Below are positions 55,190 through 64,000 of a DNA stretch of 64,000 bases, piece after piece. Within the stretch, counting starts at the first letter, position 1. The number at the start of each line of letters is the position of its first letter. The DNA lies in NCBI GenBank assembly GCA_003508835.1, contig PUFA01000066.1, positions 248,001-312,000 of the forward strand, in the 5' to 3' direction. Below the pieces are notes generated by a model. The model worked only from the letters and a program-made list of their open reading frames with translations, searched no databases and was not told where the DNA came from. The position numbers and the translations under genes were made by a program. This DNA comes from Eonycteris spelaea. Its lineage: Eukaryota; Chordata; Mammalia; Chiroptera; Pteropodidae.

Positions 55190-56480
55190 CTCTTCACAAC
55201 AACCCCATGAGATAGATACTTCATAATTTAAACTTTAAAAATTTCTTAACATTTTAAACATACATTAAAGCATATAAAATATTACACATACCTTTAAACT
55301 CACCACTAAGCCTCTCTTCCCATCTCATTCCCCTTCCTTCCCAGAGATAAGCATTTCCTGAAATATATTCCCATGTATATTTTGTACTTTTATTATAAAG
55401 ATCTCTCTCTCTCTCTCTCTCTCATGTATCTATCTTTCTTCCTAATCTGTATACTATTGTTTTAATGTATTTAGATATATTTTCTGTATCCTTTTTCAAC
55501 TTGCTTTTATCTTTTTAACTGTACTAAGTTTTCAAGATTTACAGTGTTGAAACATATAACTAGAGTAGTGGTTCTCAAAGTATGTTCCCTGGACCAGTAA
55601 AGCAGCTTCAATAACACTTGCAACTTGTTAGAAATGCAAAATTTGGCTCCACTCAAGACCAGTCGAATCAGCAACTCTAGGAGTAGGACCCAGCAATTTG
55701 TCCTTTCCCAAGCCATCCTGGTGATTCTGATGCACCATATAATTTTAGTACTGCTCTAATTTATTCATTTTATTTGCTGTATAGTATTTCTTTTATGAAT
55801 CAGCCATGACTTATGTGTCTGTACTAGGGAATAGTTAGATTTTTTTTTCTACTGCAAAGAGTACTGTATTGAACATATTAGTACATGTCTCTTTGGGTAC
55901 ACATGTCAGAGTTTTCTAGGATACTCACTTAGGAGTGAGATTGCTGACTTTGTAGTATATTACATCTTGAACTTAAGGAGGTTTAGCCAGACTCTTCTCA
56001 AAAGAAGTATTAATGTATACTCTTGTCAGCAATGTATAAATACCATTTCTAGATATCCTTGCCAACCTGGGAAGTTTTCAGATTTTATTTTATTTATTTC
56101 TGCTGATGACTATAAACATGCAATGATGTATTGTTTTAGTTTTAATTTTTCTGAATTTAAGTGATATTGAGCATCTTTTCTTACAGGCTATTTAGGTTTC
56201 TTCCTTTATGATTGCCTGTTGGTATTTCTAGACCATGTTTTTATTGGGTTTATTTATGTTTTTCTTATTGATCCATAGAAATTGTTTATCTCTTCTGGAT
56301 ACCAGATACTAGAGTGAGATCTTCTTGCTGTAGTTTGTTGTTTAATTTTGTTAATGGTGTCTTGTCATTCAATAGTTTTGAAGTTTAACATACCATATGT
56401 TTCAACATTTCCCTTTATGATTTGTAGTGTTATGTGTCTTGTCTAAGAATTCTTTCCTTTTCCTAATGTCATATAGTCTT
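55190..56480 (+). repeat. old L1 LINE, interrupted by a MER5A-type element and a CT repeat
   Basis: L1 3' end phrases span the region (ttgctgtatagtatttcttt, gtgatattgagcatcttttc). A (CT)n lies at 55402-55423 and a MER5A insertion at 55568-55757. Confidence 0.7.
55568..55757 (+). mobile_element. MER5A-type hAT element nested in L1
   Basis: Starts tagtggttctcaaagtatgt and continues aacttgttagaaatgcaaaa, gacccagcaatttgtcc and ggtgattctgatgcaccata: the complete MER5A order. Confidence 0.8.
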
Positions 56481-56489
56481 CTTGGTTAA

Positions 56490-56625
56490 TACTATTACTA
56501 TGTCCATTTTATGGACGAGTCAGTTGAGACACAGAGAGCTTACATGGCTTGCCCATGATCAGGGTACTGGAGGTGAGTGACTTGATCTCTTGACCCTTGA
56601 GTTGAATTGAACTCACAGTTTAGGA
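56490..56625 (-). repeat. MIR fragment, intergenic
   Basis: Reverse MIR: tgtccattttatggacgagt, cagttgagacacagagagct, gcccatgatcagggt. Confidence 0.55.
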
Positions 56626-56774
56626 ACTTTTCATCCTGTTCTGCTAGTTGTCTCCTGAGAACACTTCTCAGCCTTTTCCTTTAGATGTAGAGGATATGCA
56701 GAACTCAGATAGGCTGCAGGTTACATGCAATTCTCATTTACTACATAATGAAGCACTCTGGATTCTTAAAAATA

Positions 56775-56900
56775 TCGTTACATTTTTCAAATAATTTCAA
56801 ATTTAAAGAAAAGTTGCAAAAAATAGTACAAAGAATTCCTGAATGTCTTTCCCTCATTTTCCCAAAATGTTGAACATTTTACCTGTTTGCTTTATAAGTC

Positions 56901-56931
<31 letters not shown>

Positions 56932-57265
56932 ATTATCTCTGTACTAGCTAATTTACAGGCCTTACTTGAATTTCATCAGTTGTCCTACTGATATTCTTTA
57001 GAGCAAAAGAAACAATTTTTTTTTTCCTGGTCCAGGATCCAGTTTAGGGTTACATGTTGCCTTTCATTTTCAAGTCACTTTGTTCTCCTTTAGTCTGCAA
57101 CAGTTCTCCAGTCTTCTTTGTCTTTCATGACCTTGACATTTCTGAAGAGTATAGGCCATTTATTTTATAGAACATCCCTTATTGGGGCTTGTCTGATGTT
57201 TCGTCATTGTCAAATTCAGGTTATACATTTTTTGGCAGAAATACACAGAAGTGATGCCGTGTCTT
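56775..57265 (+). repeat. L1 LINE 3' UTR with GT microsatellite
   Basis: L1 3' end phrases: gcaaaaaatagtacaaagaa, ggtccaggatccagtttagg, tgtctttcatgaccttgaca, gtctgatgtttcgtcattgt. A (GT)n lies at 56903-56931. Confidence 0.75.
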
Positions 57266-57649
57266 TTTCAGCCGGTAATTTTCTTTTGACTCTGTAATAT
57301 TATGTGCATAAGTGCATTTTTTTCCAGGCAAAGGGATTAATATCTCTTATTTCCAATTCCCAGAAGGGTTCACGTGACCTAATAAAGGCCAAGAATTCTT
57401 CACTTCTCTGTGTTGGTCTTGGCGGAAGTCCTTGGCCAATAGGACTGTCTGAGAGAGGCAAGGAGAGAAGCATTGAGAGTGAGAACAGAGGGGCCTACAC
57501 CTTCACTTCGCAAGCTTCACAACTGCCCCAGGCCAGGACCTGCCTGTGCTGCTCTGGAGATTTATCCAGTGCATCATGTAAACAGACCTCTGATGCTCCA
57601 ACTTTCTTGGCTCAATTCTACTAGGGCAATTTACTATCTATGAAGTCTT

Positions 57650-57885
57650 GGTGGATCAGAACACAGGCTGTGGACCCAGACTGGCCTACGATCATAACTC
57701 TACACAACTTCTAGCTGAGCAAACTTCTGGCTGTTCTTTAACCTCCCCACATCTCATTTTCTTCATCTGTAAAACGGGGATAAGAATAGTATATACTTCC
57801 TCAGGTCAGTAGTATGATTTAAGTGAAATTAAATGAGGTAACACATATCACACATAAAGCTCGTAGAATAGTGCCTGTCTCATCC
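57650..57885 (+). repeat. MIR, intergenic
   Basis: Forward MIR of about 235 bp: cacaggctgtggacccagac, attttcttcatctgtaaaac, gaaattaaatgaggtaacac. Confidence 0.75.
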
Positions 57886-58249
57886 TGTGAGCTCATTAGT
57901 CTATAGATCTCATATTCTCCAGGTTCATTTTATGACACCATGATTTGTGTCTTTCTGTAGATTTGCTTGTGCTAACAGACCATAGAACACAGAGGCCCTT
58001 AGGTTTTCATGGACTACTCTGTTCACAGGTGGAATAAATGGAATAAGTGTCACTGGAAGCTGATCACTGAGTCCTTGTTCCCCAGAACATTGGAGTGGGG
58101 GTATAGGGGACTTTGTTGTGATGATATTGAGTTCTTGGTGAGCCCAACAGAGCTAATAACTCCATAAAGCAAGCATCTACCAACAAAGTGGCAGCCCGTT
58201 GGGAAGCCCAGCCTCTGTGACACATCCATTTATGTTTCTATAGCTTTGT

Positions 58250-58680
58250 ACAACTGTGGCAATCAGAATCACGGCCCCTCAAATTTGTCCATGTCATAAT
58301 CTCTGGAACCTGTGAATGTATCACCTTACATGGCAACAGGGACTTTGCTGATGTCGTTAGTTTTAGGATCTTGAGATGAGGAGGTAATCTTGGATCACCT
58401 AAGTGGGCCCAATGTAATCACAAGGGTCCTTATAAGAGAGTCAGAGTCAGAGTCAGAGAAGGAGATGTGATGATGGAAGCAAGCAGGAGTTGGGGAGAGA
58501 TATGTATGGAGAAAGAGATATTGGAAGATGTTGCTACACTGCTGGTTTTGAAAATGGGGGAAGGGGGCATACAAGGAATGCAGGATGCCTCTAGAAGCTG
58601 GAAAAGTCAAGAAAACAGGTTTTCCCCTGGAGCCTCAAGAAGGAACACAGCTTTGCGGACCATTTTTAACTTTTGACTTT
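58250..58680 (+). mobile_element. MLT1-type (MaLR) LTR, intergenic
   Basis: About 430 bp of the MLT1/MST layout: ctctggaacctgtgaatgta, catggcaacagggactttgc, taagtgggcccaatgtaatc, aagggtccttataagagagt, tggagcctcaagaaggaaca. Contains a local TCAGAG triplication (58441-58458). Confidence 0.8.
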
Positions 58681-59287
58681 TCTCCCACCAGAAAACTTAA
58701 TAAATATATTTTTTCATTTTCTAATTTTACCATGGTTCACTTTTCCCTTTTAATAACTAAATATTTAATTTAATTTAATTTGTTTTTGCTGTATGCTGTC
58801 CCGGGTAGGTAGAATTTGATTCCATCTTCCTCCAAGCTGTCTGAACACCAAATAGTCCCAAACCATTTTTGCATCTCTTTGTTATATAACATTCTTTTCT
58901 TTTTTCTTTTTTTTTTTTTAAGACTTATATTCAGGGCTATTCATTGTTTCCATGATATCTCTGTTTCTTTTTGGAGCAATTTACACTGTTTCAAATATTA
59001 TTCAATTATCTAGATGGATCACAGTTAGTTATTTTATTTCCAGAGCCATGTGAACTATACTTGTGAAAATATCTAAAGAGAATTATCTTTGATGTAGTAA
59101 GTGAATCTTATTTCCACTACTCAGATGACTCGGGCAATCTGAGTAATACCCCCACCTTCACTTGCAATTCTCAAAGGCTCCATTTCCTAATTTGCCTACA
59201 TATATTGGGGTTAGTGATAGAATGTAGGTATAATAATCATAAAAACAGTAAAAGATAATGTCAGAGAATAAGATAGGTTAGCTGAGT

Positions 59288-59325
59288 CAATGGCTCACTG
59301 TTTCCTCAATGGCTCACTGTTTCCT
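59288..59325. repeat. exact 19-bp tandem duplication
   Basis: caatggctcactgtttcct occurs twice in direct tandem with no mismatch in otherwise unique intergenic sequence. Confidence 0.9.
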
Positions 59326-59599
59326 GGAGATTCTGATGCAGTGAGTCTAGGGTAGAACTTGAGAATCCATATGTGTGTGTGTGTATGCATGTATTAAAAA
59401 AAAAAAGCTCTCCTCGTTTTACAAACCACTGAGCTGGGTAATTAAAACTGCGGAGATAACATACCTAAAAGTTATTTACCATGTTTCAGGGTTCTCGCAG
59501 ATAATCCAAATTGAGAATGTTAAATATCTTTTATGAAGGTTAGAACTGGATAACTGTCCGAGCCAGTAGACAGCATCTGAAAGACGAGTGTTCTAGAGG

Positions 59600-60070
59600 C
59601 AAAACTTAGTGACCTGAAACAACTATTTTATTCTTGTTTGTAGTTCCTGGGAATCAGGAATTGGGGAAGGGCTTGGCTGAGTCCTTCTGCCTCAGAGTTA
59701 GTGAGACAGTGGCTGTAGCTGGAACAGCAGGGCGCGGGCATCTCTCTTCACATCTCAGGGACTCTGCATGGCCTCTCTGCATGGGCTGGCTTGGGCTTCT
59801 CACAGCGTGGCAGCCTCAGAGCAGCTGTGCTGCTTGCGCAGAGCTCAGGGCTCTGAGAAGGTGGTTGAAAGAACCAGGCAGGAGTTATAGTGCCTCCTAT
59901 GCCATAGCCTGGGAAATCACGTAGCCCATACGTCTGGTCAGTTTCAAAGGGTGGGAACATAGGCCCCTTGATGGGAAGAATAGCATGGTTCCCCTGTAAG
60001 AAGGGTGCAGATGGGAGGTACAGCTGTGGCCTTTTTTTGGGAAACAGTCTGCCACAGAGTTGTCCTTCAC
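59600..60070. repeat. ancient LTR/MER-like repeat, intergenic
   Basis: Contains gaaacaactattttattctt, gggaatcaggaattggggaa and cacagcgtggcagcctcaga, phrases of a common mammalian repeat whose name I cannot fix. Confidence 0.4.
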
Positions 60071-60079
60071 CCCCCATCT

Positions 60080-60620
60080 AGTGCACCAGATCCTTTCCCT
60101 CAGTCTGTTCTCAATTGTCCCCCTTCTCTATGTTTCCCTGGCTACCACCTAAATGATCATCACTCCTGGCTTACCATCAAACTAGGCTCCTTGCTTCCAC
60201 TTTTTCTTCTCTCTAATTCTTTCTCTTCCCTCGAATTCTTTCTCTTTCAAAGTTAGAGTGATAACTTTATATAACAAGTCTGATCATCACTCCTCATTGT
60301 ACTTAGAATAACGATAAATCTGCTTTCAAGACTGTGCAAGGTCTAGAAGCTTTCTGCTGTCCAGCACTACTTTATATCCCTGTTCCCCTTGCCTTCCAAC
60401 CTGCAACCCCATTGGTATCTTTTGGGTCCTACAGTCACTACATTCTTTCCACCTCAGGGCCTTTGTACCCCCCATTCATTACCTTTGCTTAAAGTACTCT
60501 CTCAGCCTCTTTCCTATATCTCCATCCTTCCTCCTCCCTTCTCTGTCACCTCTTTACTCCTATTCGTCCTGAAGTTTTAGTTAAAAATCTCACTTCCCAG
60601 CCACACTCTGAGTAGAGAGA
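60080..60620 (+). repeat. L2 LINE, intergenic
   Basis: Forward L2: acttagaataacgataaatc, cacctcagggcctttgtacc, atctcacttcccagccacac. Confidence 0.7.
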
Positions 60621-60624
60621 TAAT

Positions 60625-60890
60625 ATAGAAAGGTAGCTAGGAACACAGATTATAGATTCAGACTACTTGGGTCCAAATCCTCACTATACCATTTGCTAGC
60701 TGTGTGACCTTAGGCATGTTACCTAACCTCTCTGTGCCTCAATTTTCTCCTTTGTAAAACAAATACTAATAGGATCTATCTCAAAGAATTATTGTGAATG
60801 TTGCTGAGTTAACATTTGTAAAACACTTAAAAGAGCGCTTGCCACGTACTGCTCAGTAAGCATTAGCTAGTTGTATTTGTTAGCCTGTTG
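60625..60890 (+). repeat. nearly full-length MIR, intergenic
   Basis: Forward MIR of about 265 bp: tcagactacttgggtccaaa, gctagctgtgtgaccttagg, ctctctgtgcctcaattttc, gagcgcttgccacgtactgc. Confidence 0.85.
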
Positions 60891-61609
60891 TACGTACACT
60901 CTTGCAGGACTGTGCACTTCCGTTGTTGAAATTACTTTTCCAGTCAGAGGCCATGTAATGAAATGTGAGGAGAATTTTCAGGTTACCTCCTAATTTGTCA
61001 CTTTGGACACACAGCTGAGTATGAGGGAATGCTAAATATGTTATATCCTTTAACTGGGGTTCATGAACTTGAATGGGAAAAACCTACTTTCTTATTTTCA
61101 TTTACCTCTGACTGAAATTAAGTCTTTCTTTCAACAATAAATGTAGGCAGCAAACAGTAGCATTAGCGAAGCCTGCTATGTTGTCTCCAATAGAAAGTAC
61201 AGCTATTTTGTATCACATTACCGTCATCGCGGATATCTTGAGTAATTGTTTGCATTCCTCATTACTTTGAAATTACAGAAATTTTAGACTTGCCACTGTA
61301 TCTTATTATTTAATCCATTAATATAAAAGCACATACAGTGCTATATCACACATTTGCCTTTTTAATATTTTGATGACTATATTTCAATATAATTGGTTTT
61401 CTTTGTAACTCATTTTATGGACTTACAAGCATTTTTATTTTTTTGAGTAGGGTTCATAAGCTTCTCCAGATGGTCAGAGGAGTCCACAGCATTAACCTTA
61501 AGAATCCTGCTCTAAAGAAAGCAGTCAATGACTGGCATGAGAATCTCTCCTCAGGCATACTAAGAGGTGAGTGCTTTCTTTGAGTCAGTCAGTGTCTGAG
61601 GACTTTATA

Positions 61610-61950
61610 TATATCTTTATTTAACTCCTCAATATCCAAGAGGTAGATCTTACTACTATACCCACTTTGTAGAGGAGAAAATTGAGGCTCAGAGAAGTGA
61701 TCACAGAACCGTAAACTAGTAGTGGAATCCATATTTCTTAAGGACTTCAATATCCTGCTTTTCATATAAATCCTCTTCGTCCTTCCACTACCCTGCAAAG
61801 TAAATATCCATATCCCATTCTTCCATTTTACAGATGAAGAAACAGACTCGAGGAAGATAAGTTTCTCAGTAGAGCAACAAAGTCAGGATTCAAACCCATT
61901 TCTGTCAGGCTCCAAATCCCACGTACCCCACTGTGCCCTGTGGAGGTAAC
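61610..61950 (-). repeat. two MIR fragments, intergenic
   Basis: Reverse MIR at about 61615-61760 (gaaaattgaggctcagagaa) and at about 61810-61945 (tttacagatgaagaaacaga, aggattcaaacccatttctg). Confidence 0.7.
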
Positions 61951-62727
61951 TAAAGGTATCATGGAAATGTAGCCTGGGAGAGCTGATGGTTGATCAGATG
62001 TATGACCTAGGCAGACCTTCCCATGCCATCCATCAGGATTAGATGGTTTGGAAAGAAATGACTACTTTTATTTTGTTTGCTGTGTAGTTACAGAGCTGTG
62101 CAGGGAGCATCCTCCTGGATGTGAAATACACACCAGCATTTGGAAAACTCCATTAGCTGCTATTGTCTAGACAGAGAGTTAAAAGTAGGAAGCAGGAGAT
62201 AAAAGAATACATAAAGAGGAAGTTCTGTATTGGGCTCATGCTGAAACAGAAAGAACCATTATTTCGAAACCATTAATGATGAACTTGGTAAGGATCAAAG
62301 TAGTCTTGTGACCTGTAAATCTAATGAAATGAAAATGAGGTAATGGTATGTTTTATAACTACTGATGATTTGAGAAGCTGGAAATTATCTCAGCATGAAT
62401 ACTATAAAGGAACAGGGAACAATGGAAGCCATCTAGAAAAGGATCTTTATTCAGCTTTATTTATAGCAGATATTCGTCTTGTCTTTCAACATGGGATCAC
62501 AAAGGAGTTTGTGTTCACCTTGCTGGGTGTATAAAAATATGGTTGTCACAGTCCCTGATGTTGCCTTGCATAGAACCTAGCCAGTACAAAGGAGGGAAAA
62601 GGGAGTGCTATGAAGAGGAGACTGAATAGCTGGGGGTGGGAGAGGTGACAGGAAGAAATAGAGAATAGAGGGAGAATAAAAGAACTAAGAGATTCTTTCT
62701 GCCATCACTCAACTCCCATCCTCTAGA

Positions 62728-62885
62728 TCTGAGCTGTCTAATATGATAGCCATTAGCTATACAGGACTATTTACATAAATTATGGGTAAATAATATAAAA
62801 AATCCACTTCCTTGATTGTACTAATCACATTTCAAGTGTTTAGTAGGCACATGTAGTTAGTGGCTACCATGCAGATATGAAGTGT
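62728..62885. mobile_element. non-autonomous DNA element relic, intergenic
   Basis: Imperfect inverted ends: tagccattagctatacagg on the left and cacatgtagttagtggcta on the right, about 160 bp apart. The palindromic layout fits an old hAT-type element. Confidence 0.55.
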
Positions 62886-63089
62886 TGTCGTCATCACAGA
62901 GAGTTCTATTGGATGTCGCTGATAACCACCCAATTCCACTTGTAAGTCCGGAAGTATTCAAAGTCCAGGATAAGTGGAACCCCATGACTGTAACATCCTT
63001 GGCCCATGGGAAGCCAAGAAGAGTAGAGTCTTCTGAAATGGGACATAAGAGTCCTAGGTGCCGATGTGACCTTAGGTGAACTGCATGTA

Positions 63090-63330
63090 CTCTCTAGGAC
63101 TCAGTTTTCTAATAGTAATGATTAATATCACTTTTTTTTTTACTGGATATTTTGAGAAAATTACATAATTACTTTAATCTTTATAATAACCGTGTGAACT
63201 ATTAGGCCCATGTTACAGAGGAGGAACCAGAGATTGTGCTCCAGGCCACATAGTCAGGAGCAGAACGGAGCCTGAGACCTAGACCCCTGACCTCAGAGGT
63301 CACACTCCTACCCATCAAGCTACAGCGCCT
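63090..63330 (-). repeat. MIR, intergenic
   Basis: Reverse MIR: catgttacagaggaggaacc, caggccacatagtcaggagc, agacccctgacctcagaggt. The remainder to 64000 shows nothing I can support. Confidence 0.65.
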
Positions 63331-64000
63331 CCTGCTGCTCGCTCCTCACCTGCAAATCAAAGTGTCATCGTTGGAGTTTCCCAGAAACAGAAACTGAGAT
63401 AGGATTTGAGTGCAATTAGTTTATTTGAGTCGTGGCCCCAGAATCACCAATAGGGGAGTGAGGAAGTGAAACAGGTGGGGAAAGGAAGCCATTACAGGGT
63501 TGACTAATGAGCAGGTTACACTATGGGCAACTGGGGCTTAATCATGATGTAGGAGGCGGTGTAGACGATGGAACTGGGGTTTTCATCCACCAACTCCTTG
63601 TTTGTCATTGGTAGAAGGCTGCTCCCAGGGGCATTAACTTTGGCACTTATGTCTTGCCATAAAAGGCCTTCCAGGAGAAGATCACAAGGGCTTGAACTAG
63701 AGACAGGAACAGTGAGTATGGAGGGCATGAGAGTGGGCTAACGACGAGGTGCTGCATACGAGATTGGACTAAGTGCACTTTCTGCTCTAACAAACTAATG
63801 GCTGGTGGCATTTGGTATTAGGTATTTTTACATCATTAAATCTGAAACCATGATGATTAACAGTCTGCCAGAAAATGTGGACGGGAAAACCTGGAGGTAC
63901 AATTTGACATCTGAGCTGATTTTTAACATGAATGACAAAGTAAAGGGTTAATATCAATGCCACACAAAGAGCTCTTTTGGGGGACCAGGACTTTGTCTAG

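Noticed and set aside
59634..60077. Overlapping open frames of 96 and 109 codons on opposite strands
   Set aside because: They fall in an old interspersed repeat and show no protein similarity I recognise.
54000..64000. Search for the first exon of CD40 expected beyond NCOA5
   Set aside because: No CpG island, signal-peptide exon or cysteine-rich repeat exon appears; the window ends too early.

Overview
This window is nuclear DNA of a placental mammal. It carries two convergent, multi-exon genes with GT-AG introns, separated by about 0.8 kb, and the interspersed repeats are ancient mammalian families (MIR, L2, old L1 3' ends, MER5, MER20, MLT1 and other DNA-transposon relics). I recognise no Alu, B1/B2, carnivore or ruminant SINE in 64 kb. 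That argues against a higher primate, a mouse-like rodent, a carnivore or a ruminant, but I cannot name the species. The order SLC12A5 (+) then NCOA5 (-) matches the mammalian block that continues to CD40; CD40 itself is not reached.

1-23.7 kb: SLC12A5, the neuronal K-Cl cotransporter KCC2. The window opens in intron 1. Exons 2-26 are present, ending in a stop at 21131-21133, with a GC-rich then AT-rich 3' UTR reaching a distal poly(A) signal at 23683. The exons sum to residues 18-1116 of the 1116-residue KCC2b isoform, apart from three single-base losses in exons 14, 16 and 20 that look like sequencing or assembly errors. Regulatory residues T906, S940, T1007 and Y1087 are all present. Exon 24 is a 15-nt microexon, intron 19 has a GC donor, and the 207-nt intron 25 is open and in frame.

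23.7-24.5 kb: short convergent intergenic gap.

24.5-53.6 kb: NCOA5 on the minus strand. The 3' UTR and seven coding exons (exons 8 to 2) give an intact 572-codon reading frame. It encodes an N-terminal Arg-Asp repeat region, an anticodon-binding-like fold, an LxxLL motif and a Gln/Ser/Pro-rich tail. Non-coding exon 1 lies in a CpG island at about 52.9-53.8 kb. The introns are full of old repeats, including two copies of one hAT MITE with target duplications and a TA-flanked Tc1/mariner-type relic.

53.8-64 kb: gene-free intergenic DNA made largely of L1, L2, MIR, MER5 and MLT1 relics.

I found no novel gene system. KCC2 extrudes chloride from neurons and NCOA5 is a nuclear-receptor coregulator; they are neighbours, not functional partners as far as the sequence shows. 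The most testable observations are the open 207-nt intron at the Tyr1087 codon, the GC donor beside a Z-DNA-prone tract, complementary polypyrimidine and polypurine introns around exon 3, paired miR-25/92-type sites in the 3' UTR, the 3'-end CpG island, and MIR-like remnants inside the NCOA5 promoter.
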